From: Paracoxiella cheracis
GTDB lineage: Bacteria; Pseudomonadota; Gammaproteobacteria; Coxiellales; Coxiellaceae
Assembly (NCBI RefSeq): GCF_049348705.1
Contig: NZ_CP186485.1
Coordinates: 868,001 to 932,000 of the forward strand
Length of the DNA: 64,000 nt
Reading direction: 5' to 3'
The notes under the pieces are model-generated. The model searched no databases and had not been told where the DNA came from. It worked only from the letters and a program-made list of their open reading frames with translations. Shown here piece by piece: positions 27,102 through 37,476 of this stretch (position 1 is the stretch's first letter; each line of letters starts with the position of its first letter). A program made the translations under genes and the position numbers.

Positions 27102-28178
27102 TTAATCCCGAATAACTCCGCCGCCTAAGCAACGGTCTCCATCGTAAAATACCACCGATTGACCGGGAGTAATAGCACGTTGAGGTTGCTCGAAGTTGAC
27201 TTCATAACAGTTGTTGTCTTGCTGTGTAACGCGACAAGCTTGATCCGTTTGGCGGTAACGTATTTTTGCGCTGCAATGCAGTGGGAACTGTGGCGATTGT
27301 TCGCTGATCCAGTGAACTTGTTCGCACGTTAAATGATCGTGATACAGCATCGGGTGATCATCGCCTTGCCCGACGATTAACACATTGCGTTTGACATCTT
27401 TGCCGAGCACATACCAGGGTAACTCGTTGGCATCTTCTCGCCCACCGATGTTTAACCCTTTTCGTTGGCCGATGGTGTAAAACATGACGCCGTCGTGTTT
27501 ACCGACATGTTTTCCTTCTGGCGTTTCCATATTGCCGGGTTGCGCCAGTAAAAATTCATTTAAAAAATCTTTAAATTTACGCTCGCCGATAAAGCAAATG
27601 CCGGTGCTGTCTTTCTTTGCGTAATTAATAAAATTAGCTTCTTGCGCTATTTTGCGCACGGCAGATTTTTGTAATTCGCCAATCGGAAAAATACTGTGTG
27701 CTAATTGTTTTTGGCCGAGCGTGTATAAAAAATAAGTTTGATCTTTATTGGCATCAGCGCTTTTTAAGAGGCAGTAATGGCGATCTATTTTTTTAATGCG
27801 CGCATAGTGGCCGGTTGCTAAAAAATCAGCGCCGAGTGCCAATGCGTGATCGAGAAATGCTTTAAATTTGATTTCACGGTTGCACCAGATGTCCGGGTTG
27901 GGTGTGCGACCGGCGGCAAATTCATCGAGGCAGTATTGAAACACATTGTCCCAGTATTCTTTGGCAAAATTTGCTGTTTGCAGCGGAATGCCAAGCTGAT
28001 CGCAAATGGCTTTTGCATCGCTTAGGTCTTGTTCGGCCGTGCAAAAGGGGTCTTCACGATCTGCTTCCCAGTTTTGCATGAAGATGCCCGAGACGTCATA
28101 GCCTTGTTGTTTTAGGGTGAGGGCTGCTACGGCTGAATCTACGCCACCGGAGAGACCTACAATTACTTTATTTTTCAT
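27102..28178 (-). CDS. mnmA: tRNA-specific 2-thiouridylase
   Basis: 358 residues from the ATG at 28178 (MKNKVIVGLSGGVDSAVAA). The PP-loop SGGVDS binds ATP. The catalytic Cys pair is in NPDIWCNREIKF and DSTGICFIGER. It puts sulfur on U34 of Lys, Glu and Gln tRNAs, using sulfur from a cysteine desulfurase relay. It is divergent from tgt, another wobble-position modification gene, with 97 bp between the starts. Confidence 0.97.
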   Translation of the reverse strand: MKNKVIVGLSGGVDSAVAALTLKQQGYDVSGIFMQNWEADREDPFCTAEQDLSDAKAICDQLGIPLQTANFAKEYWDNVFQYCLDEFAAGRTPNPDIWCNREIKFKAFLDHALALGADFLATGHYARIKKIDRHYCLLKSADANKDQTYFLYTLGQKQLAHSIFPIGELQKSAVRKIAQEANFINYAKKDSTGICFIGERKFKDFLNEFLLAQPGNMETPEGKHVGKHDGVMFYTIGQRKGLNIGGREDANELPWYVLGKDVKRNVLIVGQGDDHPMLYHDHLTCEQVHWISEQSPQFPLHCSAKIRYRQTDQACRVTQQDNNCYEVNFEQPQRAITPGQSVVFYDGDRCLGGGVIRD

Positions 28179-28275
28179 CGCGTAAGTGTAATGCGTGACA
28201 TGCTGTACGGCAAGTGAGCAATTGAAATCCTCTTCCCATAATGCAGGCAAGAATACTTGTGATATGATGTGCGCC

Positions 28276-29382
28276 ATGAAATTTACGCGCTTAAAAAATG
28301 ATGGCAAAGCTCGCCGAGGGCAATTGACTTTTCCTCGCGGCGTTGTCGACACACCGGCCTTTATGCCGGTCGGCACTTATGGCACCGTCAAAGCGATGAC
28401 GATGGAAGAAGTTAAATCGACTGGTGCGCAAATTGTGCTTGGCAACACATTTCACTTGATGCTGCGACCCGGTCCCGAAGTTATTGCCGCTCACGGTGGG
28501 TTGCATGAATTCATGCATTGGGATGGCCCGATCCTCACTGATTCGGGTGGTTATCAAGTCTTCAGCTTGGGTGAGCTGCGCAAAATCTCTGAAGATGGCG
28601 TGACTTTTCGTTCGCCGTTAAATGGCGACATGATTCACTTAACACCGGAAAAATCGATCGAGATGCAACGCATTTTGGACTCGGACATCGTGATGATCTT
28701 CGATGAATGCACGCCTTACCCGGCTACGAAAGAGCAAGCTCGCCAATCCATGGAGCTGAGTCTACGTTGGGCAGAACGCAGTAAAATAGCGCATGGGGAC
28801 TCGACATCTGCACTGTTTGGTATTGTTCAAGGCGGTATGTATGCGGACCTGCGCGCCGAATCACTAGAAGGCTTAATAAAAATTGGTTTTGATGGTTATG
28901 CGATTGGCGGTTTGTCAGTGGGTGAACCGAAGGAGTTGATGATCGCTGTTTTAGATGACTTAGTGCCACAGATGCCCAAAGACCATCCACGTTATCTCAT
29001 GGGTGTGGGTAAGCCGGAAGATTTAGTGGAAGGGGTGCGACGTGGTGTCGATATGTTTGACTGCGTGATGCCAACGCGTAATGCTCGCAACGGTCATCTT
29101 TTTACCAGCGAAGGTGTGGTTAAAATTCGCAACAGCCAATACCGAAATGACAAGAGGCCCTTGGATCCTAACTGTGACTGTTCGACCTGTCAAAATTACT
29201 CACGAGCCTATTTACATCATCTTTATCGTGCACAAGAAATCTTGAGTGCGAGGCTTAATTCACTGCATAATTTGCGTTACTATCAGAATCTCATGCAAAA
29301 TTTGCGTGATGCGATTGAACAAGGTACATTAGACGACTTCGTAGAAGCGTTCTATCTACGTACTACGTACAAACCGGGATAA
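28276..29382 (+). CDS. tgt: Queuine tRNA-ribosyltransferase
   Basis: 368 residues from the ATG at 28276 (MKFTRLKNDGKARRGQL). It has the base-exchange Asp in LTDSGGYQVFS and the zinc site CDCSTCQNYSRAYLHHL near the C terminus. It exchanges guanine 34 for preQ1 in GUN-anticodon tRNAs. It is the first gene of the tgt-yajC-secD-secF block, separated from yajC by 11 bp, an order widely kept in proteobacteria. Confidence 0.97.
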   Translation: MKFTRLKNDGKARRGQLTFPRGVVDTPAFMPVGTYGTVKAMTMEEVKSTGAQIVLGNTFHLMLRPGPEVIAAHGGLHEFMHWDGPILTDSGGYQVFSLGELRKISEDGVTFRSPLNGDMIHLTPEKSIEMQRILDSDIVMIFDECTPYPATKEQARQSMELSLRWAERSKIAHGDSTSALFGIVQGGMYADLRAESLEGLIKIGFDGYAIGGLSVGEPKELMIAVLDDLVPQMPKDHPRYLMGVGKPEDLVEGVRRGVDMFDCVMPTRNARNGHLFTSEGVVKIRNSQYRNDKRPLDPNCDCSTCQNYSRAYLHHLYRAQEILSARLNSLHNLRYYQNLMQNLRDAIEQGTLDDFVEAFYLRTTYKPG

Positions 29383-29393
29383 GAGGTAACATT

Positions 29394-29750
29394 ATGAGTT
29401 TATTGAATTTCTTAGGGATAACATCCGCCTATGCCGCAACACCCGCTGCCGAAACGGCTGCGCGTCACGGTAGCTTTTGGAGTATGCTTTGGTTGCCACT
29501 GTTAATTATTGTGGTGTTTTATTTTTTATTAATAAGACCGCAAAGCAAACGCGCTAAAGAGCACCGAAAATTGTTGGAAAACATCACGATTGGTGATGAA
29601 GTAATTACAACGGGTGGAATCGTTGCGAAGGTTACGCGCTTGAAAGATAATTTTGTTGTACTTGAAGTATCTAAAGGTGTTGAAATTACCTTACAAAAAT
29701 CTTCAGTGGCTCAGGTGTTGCCGAAGGGTAGTATAGAGTCATCTAATTAA
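29394..29750 (+). CDS. yajC: Preprotein translocase accessory subunit YajC
   Basis: A 118-residue protein with a single membrane helix (MLWLPLLIIVVFYFLLIRPQ, about 31-50) followed by KRAKEHRKLLENI and GDEVITTGGIVAKV, the diagnostic YajC block. It joins SecDF at the inner membrane. It is 21 bp upstream of secD in the same operon. Confidence 0.96.
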   Translation: MSLLNFLGITSAYAATPAAETAARHGSFWSMLWLPLLIIVVFYFLLIRPQSKRAKEHRKLLENITIGDEVITTGGIVAKVTRLKDNFVVLEVSKGVEITLQKSSVAQVLPKGSIESSN

Positions 29751-29771
29751 TTTTAATTATCAGGATAGCGC

Positions 29772-31652
29772 ATGAATCAATATCCATTATGGCGTTATAT
29801 TCTACTCGCCGTATTGATTATCATCGGCGTGATTTATGCGCTGCCTAACCTCTATGGTGAGGATCCCGCCATTCAAATCACTACAAAAGATTCAACACCG
29901 TTGAATGTACAAGTAGTCCCTAAACTTGAATCAGGCTTAAAATCACAAAATATCTCGTACAAATCGATAAAAAAAACCGATAATACTATTTTAATTCGGT
30001 TCGATGACACAGAAGCTCAATTGCAAGCACAAGATGTGGTTCAGGCAACATTGGGTAATAATTACAGTGTTGCTTTAAACTTAGCGCCGCGCACGCCAAA
30101 GTGGTTGCAAGCCATCGGTGCACACCCCATGAAATTAGGGCTAGATTTACGAGGTGGGATTCACTTTCTGTTGAATGTCGATGTTGATGCGATGGTGAAA
30201 TTGCAAGAAACCGGTGATATGCATTCGATGGGTACGGATCTTCGTGAAGCGCATATTCGTTACACCGCGATAAAAAATCAAAAAACAGGTGTCGTCATTA
30301 ACTTCCGTGATGAGAATGCGCTTGCTCAGGCACTCCCCTTATTACAAAAACGTTTTCCAGAATATGTTTTTCAAACAAAAAATCTCTCTATTGTTGGTAA
30401 TTATTCCAAACAAGCGCTGGTGCAAATTCAACAAAATGCTGTTTCGCAAATTACTTCGATTTTAAGAAATCGGATTAATGAATTAGGTGTCGCAGAGCCT
30501 GTTATTCAGCAACAAGGTGCAACGAATATCAGTGTTGATTTACCGGGTATTCAGGATACGGCGCGCGCAAAAAATTTGATTGGTAAGGTGGCGACGATTC
30601 GTTTGCAGTTGCAAGATGTGGAGCATGATTCGGTAACGGCTGCGCAGTCCGGTGTCGTGCCTTTTGGCTCTAAATTATATACGTATGACGGGCGACCCGT
30701 TTTGTTAAAAAATCAAGTGGTGCTTAAAGGGACTTCAATTATCAATGCATCTTCCATTATTGGCGATAATGGACGGCCCGCTGTTCAGGTGCGGGTGAGC
30801 GGTAGTGATGTAGCGTCGTTTAATCGCATTACTGCGGAAAATATTGGTAAGCCGTTAGCGGTGGTTTACGTTGAAACGAAAACTACAAAAAAACTCGTGG
30901 ACGGTAAGGTGACGACTCAGCATCATCAAGTTGAACGAGTTATTAATATTGCCACAATCCAAAATGCCTTGGGCAATAATTTCCAAATTACCGGACTAGA
31001 GTCCATGGAATCTGCCCAAAACTTAGCATTATTGTTACGATCAGGCGCTTATCCTGTTCCCGTCGATTACATTCAAGAACGTGTCGTTGGCCCGAGTCTC
31101 GGGAAAGAAAATATTAATATGGGTGTATTGTCGACGGAAATTGGTTCTTTAGTCGTAATTTTATTCATGGCTTTTTATTACCGATTATTCGGTTTGATTG
31201 CCGACATGGCGCTTATTTTAAATATCATTTTTATTGTCGCGATCTTATCATTGTTAGGGGCAACGCTTACTTTGCCCGGCATTGCGGGTATTGTGTTAAC
31301 TGTCGGTATGGCGGTTGATGCGAATGTGCTAATCAACGAGCGAATACGTGAAGAGTTGCGAAATGGCGTATCCCCGCAAGCAGCTATTCATGCGGGTTAT
31401 GGACGTGCATTTTCAACGATTGTCGATGCCAATGTGACCACACTAATTGTGATGGTGGTGTTATTTGCATTGGGCACAGGGCCAGTTCAAGGATTTGCCG
31501 TGACGACTACCATTGGTTTGGTATGTTCAATGGTGACCGCGATCTTCTTCACGCGCGCGGTCGTTAATCTTGTTTATGGTCGACGTAATATAAAACATTT
31601 ATCGATCGGTATTAAAGTAAGAAAACCCGAACCAGGTATTCATAAACCCTAA
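29772..31652 (+). CDS. secD: Protein translocase subunit SecD
   Basis: A 626-residue RND-type protein. It has an N-terminal helix, a large periplasmic region with LGLDLRGGIHFLL (about 122-134), and six-helix membrane core with GMAVDANVLINERIREEL, which carries the conserved Asp of the proton path. It works with SecF to drive late steps of export. It is 11 bp from secF. Confidence 0.97.
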   Translation: MNQYPLWRYILLAVLIIIGVIYALPNLYGEDPAIQITTKDSTPLNVQVVPKLESGLKSQNISYKSIKKTDNTILIRFDDTEAQLQAQDVVQATLGNNYSVALNLAPRTPKWLQAIGAHPMKLGLDLRGGIHFLLNVDVDAMVKLQETGDMHSMGTDLREAHIRYTAIKNQKTGVVINFRDENALAQALPLLQKRFPEYVFQTKNLSIVGNYSKQALVQIQQNAVSQITSILRNRINELGVAEPVIQQQGATNISVDLPGIQDTARAKNLIGKVATIRLQLQDVEHDSVTAAQSGVVPFGSKLYTYDGRPVLLKNQVVLKGTSIINASSIIGDNGRPAVQVRVSGSDVASFNRITAENIGKPLAVVYVETKTTKKLVDGKVTTQHHQVERVINIATIQNALGNNFQITGLESMESAQNLALLLRSGAYPVPVDYIQERVVGPSLGKENINMGVLSTEIGSLVVILFMAFYYRLFGLIADMALILNIIFIVAILSLLGATLTLPGIAGIVLTVGMAVDANVLINERIREELRNGVSPQAAIHAGYGRAFSTIVDANVTTLIVMVVLFALGTGPVQGFAVTTTIGLVCSMVTAIFFTRAVVNLVYGRRNIKHLSIGIKVRKPEPGIHKP

Positions 31653-31663
31653 AAAGAAACGCT

Positions 31664-32578
31664 ATGGAATTTTTTAAAGCAAATACGAAAATACCTTTCA
31701 TGCGCCAACGAAAATGGGCGGCGATCATTTCGGCTATTATTTTTATAGCCTCTATCATTTCGCTGTCGGTTTATGGCTTGAACTTAGGGCCAGATTTTAC
31801 TGGCGGCACACAAGCCGAAGTTATTTTTCAAGAACCCATTAATGCTCAACAAATTCGTGATGATTTGGCAAAAGAAGGTTTTCCAGAAGCGGTTGTGCAA
31901 GTGTATGACGTTCGTGATATTTCTGTGCGATTGGCCCCGCATAAAGAATTGTCTCAAGAACAATTAAGACAAAAACTACTCAAGGCAATGCCGGGTGGGA
32001 AAATTGGTCAATTGGATTATATTGGCCCACAAGTTGGCAAACAATTAATGACGGATGGCATTTTAGCGGTTTTGGTGGCCTTGATTGGTACCATGATCTA
32101 TATTGCATTACGATTTGAATTTCGTTTTGCGGTGAGTGCCGCGATTGCATTGATTCATGATCCAGTTTTGATTCTCGGTATTTTCTCTTTCTTTCATTTG
32201 GAGTTTAACCTCATTGTCTTGGCGGCGGTCTTAACCGTTATCGGTTATTCATTAAACGATACTATCGTCGTGTATGATCGGGTTCGAGAAAATTTCCGTA
32301 AAGTGCGCAAAGGCACACCCATGGAAGTGATGGATTTATCGATTAATCAAACGTTATCACGCACGATCATGACTTCTGGTTTAACCTTAATTGTGGTTAT
32401 TGCATTACTCATTTTTGGCGGGCCAACGTTACGTCCATTTGCCTTTGCATTAACTATTGGTATTATCATCGGCACATATTCTTCTATTTATGTAGCAGGT
32501 TCATTAGCCGTTGCGTTAGGATTGAATCGATCCCACTTGATAAAAGCTCCCAAGAAAATCGAGGATGATTTGCCGTAA
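31664..32578 (+). CDS. secF: Protein translocase subunit SecF
   Basis: 304 residues. It has LNLGPDFTGGTQAEV in the periplasmic opening and YSLNDTIVVYDRVREN plus NQTLSRTIMTS in the membrane core, the SecF signatures. It pairs with SecD and is the last gene of this block; suhB starts 44 bp later. Confidence 0.97.
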   Translation: MEFFKANTKIPFMRQRKWAAIISAIIFIASIISLSVYGLNLGPDFTGGTQAEVIFQEPINAQQIRDDLAKEGFPEAVVQVYDVRDISVRLAPHKELSQEQLRQKLLKAMPGGKIGQLDYIGPQVGKQLMTDGILAVLVALIGTMIYIALRFEFRFAVSAAIALIHDPVLILGIFSFFHLEFNLIVLAAVLTVIGYSLNDTIVVYDRVRENFRKVRKGTPMEVMDLSINQTLSRTIMTSGLTLIVVIALLIFGGPTLRPFAFALTIGIIIGTYSSIYVAGSLAVALGLNRSHLIKAPKKIEDDLP

Positions 32579-32622
32579 GTTAGGGATTGGGTGAAAGAAA
32601 GGTTAGAAGTTGAGGTAAAACA

Positions 32623-33411
32623 GTGCATCCGATGTTAAACATTGCTATTCAAGCGGCTCGTAATGCTGGAAGAATTATTGTTCGTTTTGTTGATCGTCTC
32701 GATACGGTTGATGTCAGTGAAAAAAGTCGTAATGAATTTGTGACTCAAGTTGACCACCTTTCAGAGCAAGAAATTATTCACACTATCCATAAGTCATATC
32801 CAAACCATGCAATATTAGCCGAAGAATCAGGTTGCATCGAAGGTAATGAAGATTTTATGTGGATCATCGATCCGTTGGATGGCACCACGAATTTTATCCA
32901 TGGTTTTCCTCAATTTGCCATTTCGATTGCACTGAAACATCGAGGCAAATTGGAAGTCGGTGTGATTTATGATCCGCTTCGTCAAGAATTATATACGGCC
33001 ACGCGTGGGGAGGGAGCACAACTTAATAATCGTAAAATACGAGTCAGTCAATGCAAGAAGTTCAATATGGCTTTAATAGGTACAGGTTTTCCTTATAAAG
33101 GAAGTCATCATTTTAAAAATTATGTCAACACATTTGAGGCAATCTTTCCAGAAACAGCAGGCGTTCGTCGTGCAGGTGCTGCGGCATTGGATTTAGCCTA
33201 TGTGGCTGCAGGCAGGCTCGATGGTTTTTGGGAAATGTCTTTAAAAGAGTGGGACATGGCTGCAGGTGTTTTACTGGTCAAAGAAGCGGGTGGGCTGGTC
33301 GGTGATTTTCACGATGAAGAACATTACATGGATAGTGGTAATTTAATTGCGGCTAATCCAAAAATTTATAAAATTTTATCAGAAAAAATTCAAGCATCGT
33401 TGATGGGGTAG
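32623..33411 (+). CDS. suhB: Inositol-1-monophosphatase / SuhB
   Basis: 262 residues starting at GTG 32623 (MHPMLNIAIQAARNAGRII), which aligns with the start of E. coli SuhB. Metal-binding motifs are present: the Glu-Glu pair in AILAEESG, WIIDPLDGTTNFIHG, and WEMSLKEWDMAAGVLLV. The protein hydrolyses inositol phosphates in vitro. In E. coli it also assists rRNA transcription antitermination. It ends 3 bp before trmJ. Confidence 0.95.
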   Translation: MHPMLNIAIQAARNAGRIIVRFVDRLDTVDVSEKSRNEFVTQVDHLSEQEIIHTIHKSYPNHAILAEESGCIEGNEDFMWIIDPLDGTTNFIHGFPQFAISIALKHRGKLEVGVIYDPLRQELYTATRGEGAQLNNRKIRVSQCKKFNMALIGTGFPYKGSHHFKNYVNTFEAIFPETAGVRRAGAAALDLAYVAAGRLDGFWEMSLKEWDMAAGVLLVKEAGGLVGDFHDEEHYMDSGNLIAANPKIYKILSEKIQASLMG

Positions 33412-33414
33412 AGA

Positions 33415-34146
33415 GTGGCGTTGCGAAGTATGTTTGATAATATTCGCATTGTTTTAGTCAATACATCGCATCCGGGAAATATTGGCGCTGCTGCCCGTGC
33501 AATGAAAAACATGGGTTTTTCTCGATTATATTTAGTTTCCCCTGAGTCATTCCCTCACCAACAAGCGACGGTTCGTGCTGCCGGTGCGGATGCCATTTTG
33601 GCAAATGCAACGGTGGTTGATAACCTGCAAACTGCAATTTCAGGTTGCGACTTGGTGTTTGCCACCAGTGCTCGACTACGAACATTATCCTTGCCTATTT
33701 GTAATCCTCGTCAGTGTGCAGAACAAATTTTAACTCACCCGCAACGCGAAATAGCCGTCGTGTTTGGCCGAGAGCGAACGGGGCTGACGAATGATGAGCT
33801 GAACCTCTGTCATCAGCATGTTTATATTCCGACAATCTCAGATTTCAGTTCTTTAAATTTAGCGGCTGCTGTGCAGGTGCTTGTTTATGAAATTCACATG
33901 GGAACATTAAATGAACATGAGGATAATGAAAAATCGACGGCGCGCTCGTTAGCGACGGCGGATCAAATGGAAGGATATTATCAACATCTTGAGCAAACCC
34001 TGACGAAATTGAAATTTTTAGATCCAAAGCAACCGAAGATGCTATTACAGCGATTACGGCGTTTGTTTAATCGGGCGCAGCTTGATGACACCGAGTTGAA
34101 CATCCTCCGAGGGATTCTTCGCGCTATTGATAGACGAGCTGAGTAA
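33415..34146 (+). CDS. trmJ: tRNA (cytidine/uridine-2'-O-)-methyltransferase TrmJ
   Basis: A 243-residue SPOUT-family protein starting at GTG 33415; an ATG at 33430 is possible. Landmarks are LVNTSHPGNIGAAARAMKNMG, VFGRERTGLTNDEL and IPTISDFSSLNLAAAVQVL, the knotted SAM site. It methylates the 2'-O of position 32 in certain tRNAs. It is coupled to suhB, as in many gammaproteobacteria. Confidence 0.94.
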   Translation: MALRSMFDNIRIVLVNTSHPGNIGAAARAMKNMGFSRLYLVSPESFPHQQATVRAAGADAILANATVVDNLQTAISGCDLVFATSARLRTLSLPICNPRQCAEQILTHPQREIAVVFGRERTGLTNDELNLCHQHVYIPTISDFSSLNLAAAVQVLVYEIHMGTLNEHEDNEKSTARSLATADQMEGYYQHLEQTLTKLKFLDPKQPKMLLQRLRRLFNRAQLDDTELNILRGILRAIDRRAE

Positions 34147-34203
34147 GGGCTTGTTATACTCTTTAAGGTCTAATATCAACTAAATAGTAAGGGAAAACTT
34201 ATC

Positions 34204-36237
34204 GTGCAAAATAACCAAAACCTATCGGACCAGGAACCTCTAATCCCTGCCTCAACAACGTTACCTGAATTTACTATTAAATCTATAATACTCTCGATCA
34301 TACTGGCGGTCGTGCTATCGGCCTCCAATGCTTATTTAGCATTAAAAGTCGGTGTGACTATTTCTGCGTCTATTCCCGCTTCGGTGCTAGCGTTGGGAAT
34401 TTTACGGTTATTTAAAACGCACAATGTTTTAGAAAGTAATCTCGTGCAAACAGCCGCCTCAGCAGGGGAAGGAGTTGCGGCAGCGCTCGCTTTTATCTTA
34501 CCAGCGATGATCATACTGCATGTGTGGGTAGGGTTTCCCTATTGGCAAACAGCGATTATCACTTTATTAGGTGGTTTTCTGGGTGTTTTATTTGCGGTGC
34601 CATTGCGACGTGTTTTGTTAAGTTTACCAGGGCTTCCTTTTCCCGAAGGAGCCGCAATCGGCAATGTATTGAAAGCCAGTACAGAAGGTGGCTTGGGATT
34701 AAAACTAATGTCCTTAGGTGGTTTAGTCGGTGGTCTCGTTAGCCTTTTTCAAACAGGTTTTAAAATAGTTGCTAGTGATTTACAAATCTGGGTTCTTTCG
34801 ACTCGAACGGTTTTCGGTTTTGCTCTTGGGTTTACACCAGCGGTGTTGGCGGCAGGATATATCATTGGCTTTGAAGTTGGTATGAGTTTATTTGCCGGAG
34901 TTGTTGTTGGTTGGATTGTTTTACTACCCATGATCGGTAGCATTTATGGAATTCCATCAGGACATACTGCTTACGATGTTTCTGTTTATTTATGGTCCAA
35001 TTATTTGCGCTATGTAGGTGTGGGGACCATGTTAGTTGGGGGTATTTGGACATTAATCCGATTATTAAAGCCGATTGTAAAGGGTTTAACGGTTTCTTTT
35101 ATTACATTGCGAAAACAAAATCGTGCTGGAGGTGGAGGCAGGTTGCGTACCGAAACAGATATACCCGTGAGTTGGGTATTAGCTTCTGTTCTCGTGCTTG
35201 CCCTGTTGATGTTTGCATTCTTACATTTTTATTTTGCCAGCTTGGGCTTTTTTCATGAGCCGCGATATATGTGGTTTGTTATTTTGTTAAGCGTCTTTTA
35301 CATTTTAATTATTGGTTTTTTACTAGCTACAATTTCAGGTTATTTCTGTGGCTTGGTAGGATCCAGTAATAATCCATTATCAGGCATGCTAATTTCTGCA
35401 ATTTTATTATTAGCATTTATATTTTTGCTCATGTTTCATGTTGAAACTGCAATAAAAGCAAAATACATCGCCTCAGCAGTCATCGTGATTGTTACCATAA
35501 TGGCAGGTGTGGGTTCAATATCGGGTGAGAATATTCAAGATTTAAAGGCCGGAAAAATGGTGGGGGCAACACCTTGGCGACAACAATTGATGATGGGTAT
35601 TGGTGTCATTGTATCTGCCTTTATCATCGGACCTGTTTTAGAGCTTCTATTTAATGCCTATGGTATGGCGGGCGTGTATCCACGACCTGGAATGGATCCA
35701 ACGCAAATGTTGGCGGCACCACAAGCAGGTTTAATGGCATCCGTAGCAGAAGGCGTTTTGACGCGACATCTCAATTGGTGGATGATTTTTACCGGTGGCG
35801 TTGTGGCCGTGGTTATTATTATTGCGGATGAATTTTTGAAGCGTAAAAACTTCCGACTTCCTGCGCTCGCGGTGGGTTTAGGAATTTATTTACCGCCTGA
35901 GGTTATTATGCCAGCAGTTATTGGCGGGGTGGTGAGTTATTTGGTTAAGCGTCAAAGGCGGGGTGTTAAGCTTTCTTCTGCACAGCAAGAAGCTAAGCGC
36001 AGCAAATATCAGCTCGGTGTTTTGTTGGCTTGTGGTATGGTAGCGGGTAGTGCCTTGATGGGCGTTATTCTTGCCATTCCGTTCGCTCTCTTAGGCAGTG
36101 CCGATCCACTGAAGCTAGTGGGGTCAGGTTTTGAGCCCGTCGCGAAGGTTTTGGGAGTACTCGTGTTTTTAGGCTTGTGTTACTGGTTATATCGAACAGG
36201 GCGTTTTCGCAATAAGGATTTGAATGAGATAAAATAA
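34204..36237 (+). CDS. OPT-family oligopeptide (or metal-chelate) transporter
   Basis: A 677-residue polytopic protein starting at GTG 34204. The opening EFTIKSIILSIILAVVLSAS, the loop LPFPEGAAIGNVLKAS, GLVGSSNNPLSG and ENIQDLKAGKMVGATPW are typical of prokaryotic OPT transporters. These import peptides or iron-siderophore-type compounds with protons. Many membrane helices are visible. An auxotrophic intracellular bacterium would benefit from peptide import, but the substrate is not set by sequence. Confidence 0.92.
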   Translation: MQNNQNLSDQEPLIPASTTLPEFTIKSIILSIILAVVLSASNAYLALKVGVTISASIPASVLALGILRLFKTHNVLESNLVQTAASAGEGVAAALAFILPAMIILHVWVGFPYWQTAIITLLGGFLGVLFAVPLRRVLLSLPGLPFPEGAAIGNVLKASTEGGLGLKLMSLGGLVGGLVSLFQTGFKIVASDLQIWVLSTRTVFGFALGFTPAVLAAGYIIGFEVGMSLFAGVVVGWIVLLPMIGSIYGIPSGHTAYDVSVYLWSNYLRYVGVGTMLVGGIWTLIRLLKPIVKGLTVSFITLRKQNRAGGGGRLRTETDIPVSWVLASVLVLALLMFAFLHFYFASLGFFHEPRYMWFVILLSVFYILIIGFLLATISGYFCGLVGSSNNPLSGMLISAILLLAFIFLLMFHVETAIKAKYIASAVIVIVTIMAGVGSISGENIQDLKAGKMVGATPWRQQLMMGIGVIVSAFIIGPVLELLFNAYGMAGVYPRPGMDPTQMLAAPQAGLMASVAEGVLTRHLNWWMIFTGGVVAVVIIIADEFLKRKNFRLPALAVGLGIYLPPEVIMPAVIGGVVSYLVKRQRRGVKLSSAQQEAKRSKYQLGVLLACGMVAGSALMGVILAIPFALLGSADPLKLVGSGFEPVAKVLGVLVFLGLCYWLYRTGRFRNKDLNEIK

Positions 36238-36245
36238 GTAATTAT

Positions 36246-37451
36246 ATGAAAATACCAATATTTTTAGATTATATGGCAACCACGCCAACAGATCCGGCTG
36301 TTGTCGAGAGCATGATCCCATGTTTGAAGCCCAATGGAATGTTTGGTAATCCGGCTTCCCAGAGTCATATTTATGGTTGGGATGCAGCGCAATGTGTTAA
36401 AAAAGCACGCGAGCAGGTAGCTGCTTTGATTAACGCTGATCCCCGAGAAATCATTTGGACTTCGGGTGCGACCGAATCGGATAATCTGGCGATTAAAGGC
36501 GCTGCTCACTTTTATCAGCGTCAAGGCAAACATATCATCGCCATGAGCACCGAACACAAAGCTGTACTCGATACTTGTGCTTATCTTGAGTCTCAGGGGT
36601 TTGAAGTCACCTATTTGAATCCGCAACGCAACGGTCGTTTAAAATTAGAGGACCTCGAAAAAGCCATTCGCAGTGATACCATTTTAGTATCCATCATGCA
36701 CGTGAACAACGAAACAGGTGTGATTCAAGATATTGATGCTATTGGAGAAATGACACGAAGTCATGGTATTTTATTACATGTAGATGCAGCGCAAAGCGCC
36801 GGAAAAGTACTGATCGATTTGCAACAATTGAAAGTCGATTTAATGTCTTTTTCAGGCCATAAGTTGTACGGCCCGAAAGGTGTTGGGGCGTTGTATGTTC
36901 GTCGAAATCCTCGTGTACGTTTAGAGCCGTTGATCCATGGTGGTGGGCATGAACATGGTATGCGTTCTGGAACCCTACCGACGCATCAAATTGTCGGGAT
37001 GGGAAAAGCCTTTGAATTAGCAAAAGAACGTATGGCCTTGGATAAGAAGCATGTTGAGTCTTTACGCAAACGCCTTTGGGCAGGTATTTCTGCTTTAGAA
37101 GGTGTCCATTTAAATGGTGATCAAAATCATTGTATCCCCGGCTGTCTCAATGTGAGCTTTGATGGTGTAGTCGGTGAGTCTTTAATGTTGAGTTTGCGTG
37201 ATATTGCTATATCTGGCGGATCAGCGTGTAATTCAGCGAATCCGAATCCATCTCATGTTTTAGTTGCCATGGGCATATCGCGCGAGCAAGCTAATAATTC
37301 TTTACGCATTAGTATGGGGCGTTTTACAACGACAGAAGAAATTGACCATACGGTTGCGCATATTACTGAGCAGGTTACGCGTTTGCGAAACATGTCTCCT
37401 ATTTGGCAGACAGTTAAAGAAAAGGTTATGGATAAAGCTAAAAAGAATTAG
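36246..37451 (+). CDS. iscS: Cysteine desulfurase (IscS/NifS family)
   Basis: A 401-residue PLP enzyme. The Schiff-base lysine lies in MSFSGHKLYGPKGVGALYV, the histidine stacking on PLP in AMSTEHKAVLDT, and the persulfide Cys in ISGGSACNSANPNPSHVL. It liberates sulfur from cysteine for iron-sulfur clusters and tRNA thiolation (the MnmA step). It starts 8 bp after the OPT gene. The next gene is an IscU-like protein, so a reduced isc-type unit is likely. Confidence 0.94.
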   Translation: MKIPIFLDYMATTPTDPAVVESMIPCLKPNGMFGNPASQSHIYGWDAAQCVKKAREQVAALINADPREIIWTSGATESDNLAIKGAAHFYQRQGKHIIAMSTEHKAVLDTCAYLESQGFEVTYLNPQRNGRLKLEDLEKAIRSDTILVSIMHVNNETGVIQDIDAIGEMTRSHGILLHVDAAQSAGKVLIDLQQLKVDLMSFSGHKLYGPKGVGALYVRRNPRVRLEPLIHGGGHEHGMRSGTLPTHQIVGMGKAFELAKERMALDKKHVESLRKRLWAGISALEGVHLNGDQNHCIPGCLNVSFDGVVGESLMLSLRDIAISGGSACNSANPNPSHVLVAMGISREQANNSLRISMGRFTTTEEIDHTVAHITEQVTRLRNMSPIWQTVKEKVMDKAKKN

Positions 37452-37476
37452 TCTATCATTACAAAGCAGATATGCG

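Noticed and set aside
37264..37476. Upstream extension of the IscU-like gene inside iscS
   Set aside because: It overlaps the certain iscS frame. The ATG at 37477 follows the iscS stop and matches the IscU N terminus.
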